From Microbacterium pullorum (GTDB lineage Bacteria; Actinomycetota; Actinomycetes; Actinomycetales; Microbacteriaceae), in the NCBI RefSeq assembly GCF_014836535.1, contig NZ_JACSQP010000010.1:37528-75112 (forward strand): DNA of 37,585 bases. The letters are read 5' to 3'. Each line of letters opens with the position of its first letter. Positions within the stretch are counted from its first letter, which is position 1. Positions 8,811 through 17,029 of the stretch are shown in pieces. Made by a program: the position numbers and the translations under genes. Below the pieces are notes generated by a model, which saw only the letters and a list, made by a program, of their open reading frames with translations, was not told where the DNA came from and searched no databases.

Positions 8811-9286
8811 AGCGACATCCCCGTGCGTCTGCGAACACTCGCTCCCGACCTTTGGGAAGCGAAGGAGTTCGTGCGTTGGAAGGAATCACTCGGATTGATC
8901 CGCGGCGCGATCCACTCTGCAACCGGCACGGCCGCTGCGACGAAGTCCCATCCGATTCGGCCGGAATGCTGCGACGCTCGGTCGACCGCCAAGCCTGCTC
9001 GGGCGACGAGGGTCGACGCTCTCTGCAGCGCGTTCGCCGCTGCGTAGGCCTCCTCCACGCCGGCCCAGTGATCGCCGTCGTGCGTGCGGGCGCTGGCCGC
9101 TGCGCTCGTGTGGGCGGAGGAGAGCTGGCCGAGCACCTGCTCGAGGGATTTAAGGCCACCCACCAAGTTCCCAACCACGTCGTACGTCTGTGCCGGGTCG
9201 TCGAGGGAACGGGTGGCGGCCGCGAGGGCGCGCAGCGCTTGCCGTGCTTCCTCGCCATCGACGATCGGGTTCTGGGATGTGGGCAT
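8807..9286 (-). CDS. hypothetical helical transfer-operon protein
   Basis: The product is 159 residues, rich in Ala and Leu, and predicted to be almost all helix (for example ARQALRALAAATRSLDDPA and LQRASTLVARAGLAVDRAS). It has no signal peptide, no membrane segment and no motif I know. It opens a sub-block of the operon: the preceding SCO6880-type gene ends 85 bases upstream and the second leader element sits in that gap. Its stop overlaps the start of the VirB4-like gene (ATGA), so its translation would set that of the ATPase. It may be a chaperone or scaffold for the ATPase, but that is a guess. Confidence 0.8.
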   Translation of the reverse strand: MPTSQNPIVDGEEARQALRALAAATRSLDDPAQTYDVVGNLVGGLKSLEQVLGQLSSAHTSAAASARTHDGDHWAGVEEAYAAANALQRASTLVARAGLAVDRASQHSGRIGWDFVAAAVPVAEWIAPRINPSDSFQRTNSFASQRSGASVRRRTGMSL

Positions 9287-9290
9287 TTCG

Positions 9291-9335
9291 CTTCCCTTGC
9301 AGCGGAGTCTTTAAGGAGGTGCGTGCGATGTCCCC
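9291..9335 (-). promoter_or_regulatory. anti-Shine-Dalgarno leader element, copy 2
   Basis: The minus-strand head is GGGGACAUCGCACGCACCU (9335-9317), continuing CCUUAA. UCCUU (to 9314) can pair with AAGGG (9298-9294), the ribosome-binding site of the gene starting at 9286, through five base pairs including one G-U. This is the weakest pairing of the set and has only a loop, not an inner hairpin. The head matches copy 3 at 17 of 19 positions, so common descent or function is likely. Confidence 0.6.
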
Positions 9336-9370
9336 GCGCGTTGACGTCGCCAGGGTCGGTGACGCGAGAG

Positions 9371-10834
9371 TCAAACGGGTCTACACAGGGGCAGCGCGGC
9401 GGCCGCGAACGCCTGTGCTTGCTGCCCGACAAGCCGCCGCGTCTCGCAGGCGGCTTGCACGGCGGCTTGCTCGATAGCAGCGATCGCCGCATCCAGCTCA
9501 TCGATCTTGGGTGCCGACACTGCGACGAGACCGGTGTATCGCAGCACCCCGTGACCAGCTGTGAGATCCGACTCCTGCTGGACGACGTCGTTGTATTCGG
9601 CCGTGCGGGCGGCATCCTCGATCTGACCGATCTTCGCGCGTTGCGCGGCGTCTGAAAGGAGTCCGACCTTCTTTCTCCGGATGTCCCGCGCGGCGAGGTC
9701 GGCGCGGACCGGCGTGCAGATGAGTGTGAAGGTGCGCTGGATGCCGGAGGTCAGGAGTAGCGGCGACAGGAAGCCTGGGAAGACCTGCGATCGCGGCCAT
9801 TCCGCGATCCAGAGGACCGCATGATGGGCGGAGTCCGTGTGGAGCCGATCCCAGGATTCGGCGACCGCGACGGGTCCGGCCGTTGCGAGCGACTGGCCTA
9901 TGTCGCCGTGTCGCTCGAGAGCGGGAGCGGCGGCGGGATCATATGCAGATCGCAGCGCGACGGCGACCTCGCCTGGTGTGAGCCATCCGGTGGGCATCAG
10001 GTCGGCCGCACGCAGGGCCGCCGTGAACGTCGTCATCTCTTGGCGGAGCACGTCAGCCGCTCCCTTCATGCCACCGCCGGCGGCACGGATCTGTCGAGCG
10101 GCCGCACGCACGTCCAGTGCGAGAGAGATCGTCGTCGCGTGTCGCTCGCCCGCCGGGCCGGCCCGCTCGATGAGCTCCTGATAGGTCACAGCGGGCCACG
10201 AGTCGTCATTCACGCCGTGCCGTGCCCACCATTCGGCCAGCCCGCTTCCCGAGCTAGGAACCGTCCGTTCAGAGATCTGCACGCGGGCGATGCGACCCGA
10301 CCGGCACACCGTCGCCAACACTCGCCCCCAGCCGGCTACGCGACGCTCCTGCTCCCCGCTATCGAGCAGAACGAAAGCAGGGTGTGTGATGCCGACAACT
10401 GCGGTCAAGGTCTGGGCGTGAGGGTCCTGGATCATCGCCGCGCCGGTCTCGGGATCGATCCACTCACGTAGCGCCGCGGCATCTCCCGGCAGCGCAAGCG
10501 TTCCGGCGGGGCGCGGCGTGACGAGGTCAGCGCGGAACCGGAGCTGGCCTCCCACGCTCCGCCACACCCACCGGCCAGCGATCGGGACCCATTCGATGAG
10601 CTTGCGTCCACCAACGGGGAGGAAGGCCAGCGCGACGCTGGTGAGCCAGATTGGCGAGGTCAGGCCGAACAGGATGCCGCCACCCAGATAGACGGCGGTG
10701 GTAAACGCGAGGAGTCCGATGGCGAGCGTCAGGAATTGCGCGAGCGAAAGTCCGAGCATCACCCCTCGTTTCGGAAGTCGCGAGAACTGAACGGGGTGAA
10801 GTTGGTGTGCGCGACGCGTGTTGTCAGCGGTCAT
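9371..10834 (-). CDS. SCO6880-family transfer membrane protein
   Basis: The product is 487 residues, starting at the ATG at 10834, which overlaps the upstream stop (ATGA) and has AAAGGA about 7 bases before it. A much longer frame to 11599 is only open antisense-like reading of the gene upstream. The N-terminus (MTADNTRRAHQLHPVQFSRL) resembles PrgI/SCO6880 proteins. Two membrane helices follow (about 30-50 and 53-75), then a soluble domain with an ADLVTPRPAGTLALPGDAAAL-like opening and repeated strands resembling the N-terminal domain of VirB4. In the family it is predicted to form part of the inner-membrane transfer complex and to complement the short VirB4-like ATPase. Family assignment is from pattern, not a search. 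Confidence 0.85.
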   Translation of the reverse strand: MTADNTRRAHQLHPVQFSRLPKRGVMLGLSLAQFLTLAIGLLAFTTAVYLGGGILFGLTSPIWLTSVALAFLPVGGRKLIEWVPIAGRWVWRSVGGQLRFRADLVTPRPAGTLALPGDAAALREWIDPETGAAMIQDPHAQTLTAVVGITHPAFVLLDSGEQERRVAGWGRVLATVCRSGRIARVQISERTVPSSGSGLAEWWARHGVNDDSWPAVTYQELIERAGPAGERHATTISLALDVRAAARQIRAAGGGMKGAADVLRQEMTTFTAALRAADLMPTGWLTPGEVAVALRSAYDPAAAPALERHGDIGQSLATAGPVAVAESWDRLHTDSAHHAVLWIAEWPRSQVFPGFLSPLLLTSGIQRTFTLICTPVRADLAARDIRRKKVGLLSDAAQRAKIGQIEDAARTAEYNDVVQQESDLTAGHGVLRYTGLVAVSAPKIDELDAAIAAIEQAAVQAACETRRLVGQQAQAFAAAALPLCRPV

Positions 10835-12159
10835 GCCGTTGTCCTTTCGCGTGGGGTGGGAAGTGGGCGCGGGGGAGTGACCGTCGGGCGCGACGGCGGG
10901 ATCGGGACTACGCCTGGCTGCGAGCCGTTCGATGGCGGCGGCATATCTGCCGGGGTGGCGCTCTCGGCGTGTCCTTCCGCGGCTGTGCCTGCCGCGCTGC
11001 CGAGCTTCGGACCAGCGCCAGCCGCCTTGGCGGCTACCTGTCCGCCGATGATGGCGGCGCTGGCTGGGCCAGCAGCCGCCGCGCCGCCCGACGCTGCCGC
11101 GCTGCCGCCGGATCCCGCGGCTCCGCTGGTCGTCTTGGCCGCAGCGGGGGTCGCCGAGCCACTGGATGCTGCGTCGCCTCCGCCGAGAATCGACTTCGCC
11201 GACTTCGCCGTCGCGGGGGTCACCGGCACCGGTATGGGGCGATTCATCGCGCCCTTCGCCTCCTGTTCGGTCGACATCGCGTGGTACATGTCGACTCCGA
11301 CGAAGGAAATGAACTTGTAGGTCATGTAAGGCGCGAAGGCCGCGACAAGCATGAGCACGACTCCCGCGACCGGGTCGCTGACGGAGGCAAGGTCGAGGTC
11401 GATCGGCGCGGCCGTCTGGTTGATCGCGACAAGGAAAAGCACGACGAGCACGAGCTTTGAGAACACGAGTGCGACCACGAATGCCGCCCATTTGCCGAAC
11501 CAACCGCGCGCCGCATCCCACGAGAACCCCGCCAAGGCGATCGGAGCGAACACGATCGCCACCAGGAGCAGCGCCTTCCGGATGAGGAGAGAGAACCACA
11601 CGATCGCCGACGCGGCGATCGCAAGTCCGGCGAGGAAGATGGTCATGATCGCGCCGACGCCGGGGCTCGTGATGTTGATCGCCACAAGGCCGGTGGCCAT
11701 GAGAGCGATCCGGTCTCCCATTCCCTCCATCGTGTTCCCGGTTGCCTGGACGATGCCGATGGCCAGACGATCCGTGATTTCCAGCAGGGTTACTGTGAGT
11801 GCGATGACGACGAAGGAGCCGAGCACGGACTTACCCAACCCCACCGCAGCACGCGAGAGGGCGGTTGGGTCGCGATGGGCCAAACCGGTGATCAGTTGCA
11901 GGCAGAAGAAGACGAGCATGACGAACAGCGCGACACCGAAGAGCAGGTTGTACACCCGGATGTACTGCTCACCGGTGACATCGACGAGGGTGGTGGTGTC
12001 GAAAACGGCCCACACGGCTTGAAAGAACCACGCAGCGGCAGCGGCGAGCGTGTGGGCGAGCCAGTCGAAGGGGGCCGCGACGAGAGATGCGACACCCGAT
12101 CCGACTGTCTGGCACACCTCGGCGATTACAGGGATGTCGCACACGCCATCCACTCGCAT
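10831..12159 (-). CDS. TrbL/VirB6-like channel membrane protein
   Basis: The product is 442 residues with at least six hydrophobic segments in the first 290 residues (for example FGVALFVMLVFFCLQLITG, VLGSFVVIALTVTLLEI, IMTIFLAGLAIAASAIVWF, ALLLVAIVFAPIALAGF, FVVALVFSKLVLVVLFLVAI and VAGVVLMLVAAFAPYMTYKF). After MSTEQEAKGAMNRP comes an Ala/Gly/Pro-rich cytoplasmic tail of about 130 residues with low complexity. This layout is that of TrbL/VirB6-type inner-membrane channel components in actinobacterial conjugative elements. The short N-terminal stretch has two cysteines (VCDIPVIAEVCQ). It starts 26 bases after the upstream pilin stop with GAGAGGAG as ribosome-binding site, and its stop overlaps the SCO6880-type start. 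Confidence 0.85.
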   Translation of the reverse strand: MRVDGVCDIPVIAEVCQTVGSGVASLVAAPFDWLAHTLAAAAAWFFQAVWAVFDTTTLVDVTGEQYIRVYNLLFGVALFVMLVFFCLQLITGLAHRDPTALSRAAVGLGKSVLGSFVVIALTVTLLEITDRLAIGIVQATGNTMEGMGDRIALMATGLVAINITSPGVGAIMTIFLAGLAIAASAIVWFSLLIRKALLLVAIVFAPIALAGFSWDAARGWFGKWAAFVVALVFSKLVLVVLFLVAINQTAAPIDLDLASVSDPVAGVVLMLVAAFAPYMTYKFISFVGVDMYHAMSTEQEAKGAMNRPIPVPVTPATAKSAKSILGGGDAASSGSATPAAAKTTSGAAGSGGSAAASGGAAAAGPASAAIIGGQVAAKAAGAGPKLGSAAGTAAEGHAESATPADMPPPSNGSQPGVVPIPPSRPTVTPPRPLPTPRERTTA

Positions 12160-12185
12160 CGCTCCTCTCGGTCATCCTCGCCCGC

Positions 12186-12455
12186 TCAGACGGACTGACC
12201 GACGCCCCAGAAGAAGTTCACGAGGGTGACTGCCGCGCCGCAGATGACTGCTGCTCCGCACGCCACGAGCACACCGAGCTTTCCGCGGGAGGCGAGATGG
12301 GGATTGGACGAATTCGCTCCGTATCCCCACGCAACGGCAGCGATGATGAGCGCGAGTACGGCGAGGATGAGCCCGACAACCATCACCGCGCCGACGATGA
12401 CGCGGAGTTGCTCGATGCCGGGCAGTCCCGACGCGTTGGGTGGGATGTCGATCAC
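12186..12455 (-). CDS. VirB2/TrbC-like pilin-type small membrane protein, copy B
   Basis: The product is 89 residues with a GTG start. Two hydrophobic helices (about 21-44 and 59-82) flank a short polar loop, and the end is VNFFWGVGQSV. This is the size and layout of VirB2/TrbC pilin-like subunits (DUF6112-type proteins in actinobacteria). It is a paralogue of the product at 12553-12828: both have LRxIVGA at the start of helix 1, a GxL/F-V-G-A pattern in helix 2 and an NF-x2-GVGQ end. No separate signal peptide is seen. Translation is likely held by the third leader element, where CCUUGU pairs with ACAAGG. Confidence 0.82.
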   Translation of the reverse strand: MIDIPPNASGLPGIEQLRVIVGAVMVVGLILAVLALIIAAVAWGYGANSSNPHLASRGKLGVLVACGAAVICGAAVTLVNFFWGVGQSV

Positions 12456-12464
12456 GGTCGTGCT

Positions 12465-12514
12465 CCTTGTCTGGGCAGAAACGAACCTGCGTACAAGGTG
12501 CGTGCGTCGTCCCC
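12465..12514 (-). promoter_or_regulatory. anti-Shine-Dalgarno leader element, copy 3 (pilin-like gene)
   Basis: The minus-strand head is GGGGACGACGCACGCACCU (12514-12496). CCUUGU (12498-12493) pairs perfectly with ACAAGG (12470-12465), the ribosome-binding site of the pilin-like gene at 12455. Inside lies a GCAG/CUGC hairpin (12490-12475, loop of 8). The anti-Shine-Dalgarno differs from the other copies exactly where the Shine-Dalgarno differs, which is what selection on pairing would produce. Confidence 0.72.
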
Positions 12515-12552
12515 GCGATCCGACGACGGTTGGAGGGGGCGCGCGGACCGGA

Positions 12553-12828
12553 CTAGAGCTGCTGGCCGACCCCGATGAGGAAGTTCATCCAGGCGACGCC
12601 CGCTCCGGCCAAAGCCGCGGCCCCGACGGCGACAAAGACCCCCGCGCGGGCACGCAGCGCCGACTGATAGTTGCCGCTCGACGATGTGATCGCCCATGTA
12701 ACGGCGCAGATGAGGATCATGAGCACGGCAAAGACCAGGACGTACATGAGGAGGGCGCCAACGATGTCGCGGAGGTCGGCGCCTCCTCCAACTGCACCGA
12801 AGTCCGGGAAGATGCCCATGCCAGTCAT
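12553..12828 (-). CDS. VirB2/TrbC-like pilin-type small membrane protein, copy A
   Basis: The product is 91 residues, starting at the ATG at 12828 that overlaps the stop of the cell-wall hydrolase gene (ATGA); a second in-frame ATG lies 9 bases later. A short glycine-rich N-terminus (GAVGGGADLRDIVGA) leads into helix 1 (about 24-47), a Ser/Asn/Gln loop (SSSGNYQSALRARAG) and helix 2 (about 63-85), ending MNFLIGVGQQL. It is clearly related to the next gene downstream. Two pilin-like paralogues in tandem could form a mixed pilus, or one could be a minor subunit or chaperone-like partner. Confidence 0.8.
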   Translation of the reverse strand: MTGMGIFPDFGAVGGGADLRDIVGALLMYVLVFAVLMILICAVTWAITSSSGNYQSALRARAGVFVAVGAAALAGAGVAWMNFLIGVGQQL

Positions 12829-14000
12829 CCCGGGATTCCGATCGCGCAGGACGCCCTGGCCGACGTCGAGGCATCCAGCCCCTCGGCCCCGTGCTGGACG
12901 AACCACTGGTCTGCATCGATCGACGGCTCGAACGAACCGCCCGGCCGGATCTCGAAGTGCAAGTGCGATCCCGTCGACTTACCGGACGCCCCGACGTCCG
13001 CGATGTGCTGGCCAGCGGTGACCCGTTCGCCGACGGACACGTATATGCCGGACGCCCACATGTGTGCGTAGGCCGACGCAACTCGCTTTCCGTCGATCGT
13101 GTGTTCAATGACAACCAGGTGCCCGTACCCCGGCGACGGGCCTGCCCAGCCGACGATTCCGTCCGCTGCCGCGAAGATGGGCGTGCCCTCGGCCGTGGAG
13201 AAGTCGGTGCCCGAGTGAAATGCGCGGGCTCCGGTCAGGGGGTCTGTGCGCCAGCCATACCCGCTGGAGCGCACCCACGTGCCGCTTGGCAATGGAAAGA
13301 CGAATCGGCTCGTCTCCGGGACGGAGCCAAGAAGTGCGCCGTTGTCAACTGCACCTGCGGCGGGCTTGGTCAACGCCGTGAGGATCGCTTCCGCAACGGG
13401 TTGATAGTCCTGATAGCGGTCGGGGAAGGCGGAGCGTTCAACAGACTGAGCAGCTGAACCAGGATCAGCGGCCTGCCAGCCCGGAATGTCCAGGAGCCCG
13501 GCAGGTGAGGGGAAGTTAGGTCCCGATGATCCGCCGAAGAAGGCGCGCACTTGGTAGTGCGGATCCATGAGCTCATCCACCGTTCCCCACCCCGACGTCG
13601 GGCGCATCTGGAAGAGGCCGAGTGAGTCGTGGTCACTACCAACACCATCGTTCGGCATGTTGAGGGATGTGGGGTGAGCGGCGTTCGCGAGCATCCTCAG
13701 CGTCGACTCGGTGAGCGCCGCCATCAGTCCGATAAGCACACCCGCCCGTCCGACACCCTCGACGCCGGTGCCGACGGTGATGATCGTGGCGGCGTGCGTG
13801 AGCTGCTTTTGCCCGAGGGTGACTGACACGCCGTCGCGCCGCGCCGCGGTGAGTTTGTCCGGAACGTCGGTTACGACGAGCTGGCCGGCTGACTGGCAGG
13901 CGGCGAGCGCCGCGGGGGAGAGGAGGAGCGGTACGGCGAGCATCCCGGCGAACGGCAGGGCAAACACCGCGACGATCAGAGCTATGACGAGCTTCTTCAT
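12825..14000 (-). CDS. secreted lytic transglycosylase-like/M23 endopeptidase
   Basis: The product is 391 residues and would open peptidoglycan for the secretion channel. An N-terminal membrane or signal segment (about 4-32) is followed by a lysozyme-like domain (about 65-200): a putative catalytic Glu in AALTESTLRMLAN, then DSLGLFQMRPTSGWG. The C-terminal M23 (LytM) domain (about 240-360) shows the zinc ligands: HSGTDF (His and Asp), then YAHMW and the final HLHFE. Both active sites look intact. Such two-domain VirB1-type hydrolases are usual in Gram-positive transfer operons. It starts 12 bases after the stop of the VirB8-like gene and overlaps the following pilin start by ATGA. Confidence 0.9.
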   Translation of the reverse strand: MKKLVIALIVAVFALPFAGMLAVPLLLSPAALAACQSAGQLVVTDVPDKLTAARRDGVSVTLGQKQLTHAATIITVGTGVEGVGRAGVLIGLMAALTESTLRMLANAAHPTSLNMPNDGVGSDHDSLGLFQMRPTSGWGTVDELMDPHYQVRAFFGGSSGPNFPSPAGLLDIPGWQAADPGSAAQSVERSAFPDRYQDYQPVAEAILTALTKPAAGAVDNGALLGSVPETSRFVFPLPSGTWVRSSGYGWRTDPLTGARAFHSGTDFSTAEGTPIFAAADGIVGWAGPSPGYGHLVVIEHTIDGKRVASAYAHMWASGIYVSVGERVTAGQHIADVGASGKSTGSHLHFEIRPGGSFEPSIDADQWFVQHGAEGLDASTSARASCAIGIPG

Positions 14001-14012
14001 GGCCAGCGCCCG

Positions 14013-14696
14013 TCATCGAAGCGGGTTGTCGACCTCGGACAGCCTGAGCAGCCGGCAGTCTTCGAAGCTGGGCTCGCACGCGATGAACAGAGTGAACGAG
14101 ACCGGTCGCGACGTCTCCTGTGCCTGGGTCCCCACGATGCCGGCACGATGACGCGTCCCAGTGACGGTGTAGGCGATGGTTCCTGGGAGCAGTTGGCCGT
14201 CCGCCGCCTGATCGAGCGCTTCGCTCCAGGATGCCGGGATGAACGCCTCGTCAATCGTCAACCATTGGCGGGTGCCGTAGGCGCGCAATTTTGCCCATGC
14301 GTCCGCGGTGGGGAGGTAACTGCGGACGTCGGACGCGAGCGCGGCGGTTTCCATCCCGGACGGATCGCCCGCATCGATGATGACTTGGGCGTAGTCGGAC
14401 GGCTCGAAGTGGGTGGCTGTGTCCCAGTTGATCAGCGCGTGGGAGGCGGCGCGCGCGAATGCCTCGGCATCCGCTGTCGCGAGAATCGGAGGGAGGGACA
14501 GGCTCGACGCGGTCGAGTCGGGCTCAGGAGAGGGCCCCGCCGGTCGTCTCGGCTCGGCCGCGGGCGCTGGCGTGGTGGGGTCGGGAGCGAGGAGGAGGCC
14601 ATAGACGCCGACTCCAACGAGTGCAGTCAGCACGGCAAAGCCGACGGCGAGGAGAAGGATGAGGCGCCGTTGACCGGGGCGCACGGGGTTTGCCAT
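14013..14696 (-). CDS. VirB8/TcpC-like transfer protein
   Basis: The product is 227 residues. The start is taken at the ATG at 14696, which shares a base with the upstream stop (TGATG); a GTG three bases earlier is equally possible. A single membrane helix (about 11-34) is followed by a proline-rich linker and then a domain of about 140 residues outside the membrane with mixed helix and strand (ATHFEPSDYAQVIIDAG, TYAYTVTGTRHRAG-like strands, RPVSFTLFIACEPSFEDCRL). One membrane helix plus an NTF2-like-sized external domain is the layout of VirB8/TcpC proteins, and the position between ParB-like and hydrolase genes fits. The family is an inference; two cysteines near the C-terminus may form a disulphide. 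Confidence 0.72.
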   Translation of the reverse strand: MANPVRPGQRRLILLLAVGFAVLTALVGVGVYGLLLAPDPTTPAPAAEPRRPAGPSPEPDSTASSLSLPPILATADAEAFARAASHALINWDTATHFEPSDYAQVIIDAGDPSGMETAALASDVRSYLPTADAWAKLRAYGTRQWLTIDEAFIPASWSEALDQAADGQLLPGTIAYTVTGTRHRAGIVGTQAQETSRPVSFTLFIACEPSFEDCRLLRLSEVDNPLR

Positions 14697-15706
14697 CACG
14701 CGATCTCCCGCCTCGTCTGCGCTCGTGCGTTGCGGAGGGCAGTGAAGAACTCCACGGTCGAGGCGAGCGTCGCCTCGAACTGCTCCAACTGGTCGTCGGT
14801 GAGTTCCGCGGCGACCGCTGCGACGTCGAAGTGGGTCCACCACGAGTCGAGGTCCTCCCACACGCGCACGAAAGCGCGGACGGGAAAGGCATGCGCGGCA
14901 GCAGTTCGCGCCTTTGGGGTTCGTCGATTGCGTTTCGCCTCCTTGACTCTCGCGAGGGCTGCGTTCGCCAGCTGCTCGAGTTCGTCAGGCGGATCGAAGT
15001 CTTCGGGCGCTTCGAAGTCCTCGAACTCCCGCGGCGCCTCCGTATCCTGGACGTGCCGGATTCGCGCGTGCGACGCCGTAACGCTGCCGCCGTCATCGAT
15101 GAGTCGCAGCTCAGCGCTCGCTCGTTCCTTCACCGTCGGGTCAGTGGCCGGATCGGAGACAAGGCGCTGTAACTCGGCGATGCGCTCCAGTGTGGTGTAC
15201 GACGCCTTCCCCGTGACCATCTGGGCGGCCTGCGCCCGGCTCTTGCCTGGCTTGAACTGCGGTGGTGCCACCGTGGCACCACCGTCTCGTCTGGCGTGAG
15301 CATCCTGACGACCGAAACGCGACGCAGCCTGGCGTCGTGTCGCATCCTCAGCGAGGTAGTCCTTCAGCTCGGTGTAGAGCGCTGCTGCCTCCGTGGGCGT
15401 GAGGGGCTTATGGAGCACGTTCTCCGCCTGCTCCGCCAACAGCTCGGCGAGCCGATCGGAGATCCCGGACTTGACCCAGACCTTGATTGTTTTCTCGCCG
15501 AGCCGCTTCAGAGCTTCAAGCCGTCGTGCTCCGCACACCAGGACGCCTTCGGGCGTGACGGTGACCGGTTGTAGCAGCCCGTCGCGGGTGATAGACGCGG
15601 CCAGTTCATCGATATCTCCGAACTCGTTGCGGTGCCGCTGCCCGACGATGATCGATTCGATCGATCGTTCGAGCTCGATGTGGCCGACGTTTGTACCCAC
15701 GTTCAC
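14696..15706 (-). CDS. ParB/Spo0J-like DNA-binding protein
   Basis: The product is 336 residues. A ParB-type N-terminal nuclease-like domain covers about residues 10-100 (IELERSIESIIVGQRHRNEFG, then GLLQPVTVTPEGVLVCGARR with the conserved GxRR). A helical middle follows (LTPTEAAALYTELKDYLAED), then a helix-turn-helix-like GKSRAQAAQMVTGKASYTTL region near 150-180. The C-terminal half is charged. No ParA partner is in the window, so it may act in origin-of-transfer or stability functions rather than classical partition. Its ATG at 15706 overlaps the upstream stop by 4 bases. Confidence 0.88.
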   Translation of the reverse strand: MNVGTNVGHIELERSIESIIVGQRHRNEFGDIDELAASITRDGLLQPVTVTPEGVLVCGARRLEALKRLGEKTIKVWVKSGISDRLAELLAEQAENVLHKPLTPTEAAALYTELKDYLAEDATRRQAASRFGRQDAHARRDGGATVAPPQFKPGKSRAQAAQMVTGKASYTTLERIAELQRLVSDPATDPTVKERASAELRLIDDGGSVTASHARIRHVQDTEAPREFEDFEAPEDFDPPDELEQLANAALARVKEAKRNRRTPKARTAAAHAFPVRAFVRVWEDLDSWWTHFDVAAVAAELTDDQLEQFEATLASTVEFFTALRNARAQTRREIA

Positions 15707-16602
15707 TGCCTCCCTCTATCGGCGGGGGCAGAGACACTCACGGCAAGGACGAGGTCGTCATCAGTCAGGAGCGACCGCAGTGGTTCACCGATCAACAGCC
15801 GCAGCAGGATTCCGCGTCCGGCTGTCGTTCGCGCGACGTCTGGCTCGGGGTTGCCGAGGACAGCCCGCAACAGTCCATTCCACGACGCAGACGAGAGATC
15901 GAGCAGCGTCCTTCCGTGGACGTCGCGGCGGAGCGATTCCCAGGCCGTCGCGCGCGAGGGCACCTCACTGAGGCGCGCGCAGATGTACTCCATCGCCGTG
16001 CGTGCCGGCGTACGGGGCCAACCGAGGAGAGTGAGGAAAGCGATCGCGTTCTCCACTGCCTCGCCGATCCCCGTCCCATCGGCCGAGGCGCGGTCGTCCT
16101 GCGAGCCTTCGAGCGGTTCCACCCGGAATGCCGGGTGGTAGTCACTCAGGGGGTTCTCTCGATCGCTGAACCGCTCGGGGTCGTGGAACGACGAGAACTC
16201 GGGTCGACGCGCCTGGTAAACCGAGCACAGCAGGCCGTTCGCGCGTTCCTCCGCGATCAGGGTCACCTGCACGGCACGGGTCACGACTGCCCAAGGATCG
16301 TCCGCGTTGCGCACGGCGGACGAGCGCATCGCATCGAACGCGGCTGCGGCCGCGTCCCATGGGTCGAGCCCATGCTTGCGCGCGAGCTTCGCGTAGCGCC
16401 GAACGACGTATCCCATGAGCGCCGCGGCTTCGACATCGTGGCGCCAGGCGCCGTGGTCCTGCGCGGCGAGGCGTTCCAGTAGCTCGCGCAGACCCTCCGA
16501 GCTCTCGAAGCGGGCGCGAGCGCTTACGCCCTCGGGCGCCTCCGGCACCCGGAGGGGGAGCGCCGATGCGCTCGCAGCTGACCGTGAACTCTGCCCGGAC
16601 AT
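15703..16602 (-). CDS. conserved hypothetical protein upstream of parB-like gene
   Basis: The product is 299 residues from the ATG at 16602, preceded by GAGG at good spacing; an ATG at 16647 would lie inside the preceding gene's end and has no such site. The protein is helical (GLRELLERLAAQDHGAWRHD, LMGYVVRRYAKLARKHGLD) with a core DPWAVVTRAVQVTLIAEERAN. It contains no membrane segment or known catalytic motif. The middle WPRTPARTAMEYICARLSE has the look of a DNA-binding or regulatory helix bundle, but I cannot name a family. Proteins of this size often sit beside ParB-like genes in actinobacterial elements. Confidence 0.75.
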   Translation of the reverse strand: MSGQSSRSAASASALPLRVPEAPEGVSARARFESSEGLRELLERLAAQDHGAWRHDVEAAALMGYVVRRYAKLARKHGLDPWDAAAAAFDAMRSSAVRNADDPWAVVTRAVQVTLIAEERANGLLCSVYQARRPEFSSFHDPERFSDRENPLSDYHPAFRVEPLEGSQDDRASADGTGIGEAVENAIAFLTLLGWPRTPARTAMEYICARLSEVPSRATAWESLRRDVHGRTLLDLSSASWNGLLRAVLGNPEPDVARTTAGRGILLRLLIGEPLRSLLTDDDLVLAVSVSAPADRGRQ

Positions 16603-16612
16603 CGCAACCTCG

Positions 16613-17029
16613 CTACCGACTGATTCCCGAGCGGCGCACTGCCCCACTCACCGCACGTCCGTTTCCGAACGCGGTCACCGGCGGAAGACGAAGCGCCCGT
16701 TCCCGGATGGCTCGGCGGGTAGTCGCGACGTGCTGCGTTGGCAGCGCACGTGCGCGCCGGGCAAGCGACGCCTCGAGGTCGATTCCCTGACCTGCGACCC
16801 GACCGGTAACGGCCGGAACGAGCTCTGTGGGCCGCATCCAGACAATCTCGCTGCGAACCTGCTCGGCACGTGAGGAAGCCATCGGTTGCCGCACAAGTGA
16901 CGGATCGGCGTGCCGCGCGAATTCGGACGCCTCGTCGTCCGCCGACCTTTCAACGAGGTTGCGGTGGCCTTCGGACGCATCCGGGCGAAGCCGCGTCTCC
17001 TGCTGCTGGTCTCGGCCGTATTCGGTCAT
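16613..17029 (-). CDS. hypothetical charged protein
   Basis: The product is 138 residues, Arg/Glu/Ala-rich and without hydrophobic segments. The C-terminal half (about 75-130: VTGRVAGQGIDLEASLARRA and HVATTRRAIRERALRLPP) may form basic helices able to touch DNA. I recognise no family. It is coupled to the DUF2637-type gene upstream by an ATGA overlap (17026-17029) and is followed after 10 bases by the next gene's start, so it is a real operon member despite weak signals of its own. Confidence 0.65.
   Translation of the reverse strand: MTEYGRDQQQETRLRPDASEGHRNLVERSADDEASEFARHADPSLVRQPMASSRAEQVRSEIVWMRPTELVPAVTGRVAGQGIDLEASLARRARALPTQHVATTRRAIRERALRLPPVTAFGNGRAVSGAVRRSGISR

Noticed and set aside
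8698..9615. 305-residue minus-strand ORF across the VirB4-like gene start
   Set aside because: It spans three better-supported genes in another frame and is Arg/Ser/Pro-rich; its neighbours are joined by ATGA overlaps.
10835..11599. N-terminal extension of the SCO6880-type protein
   Set aside because: It lies wholly inside the TrbL-like gene, and the ATG at 10834 has a ribosome-binding site and the family N-terminus.
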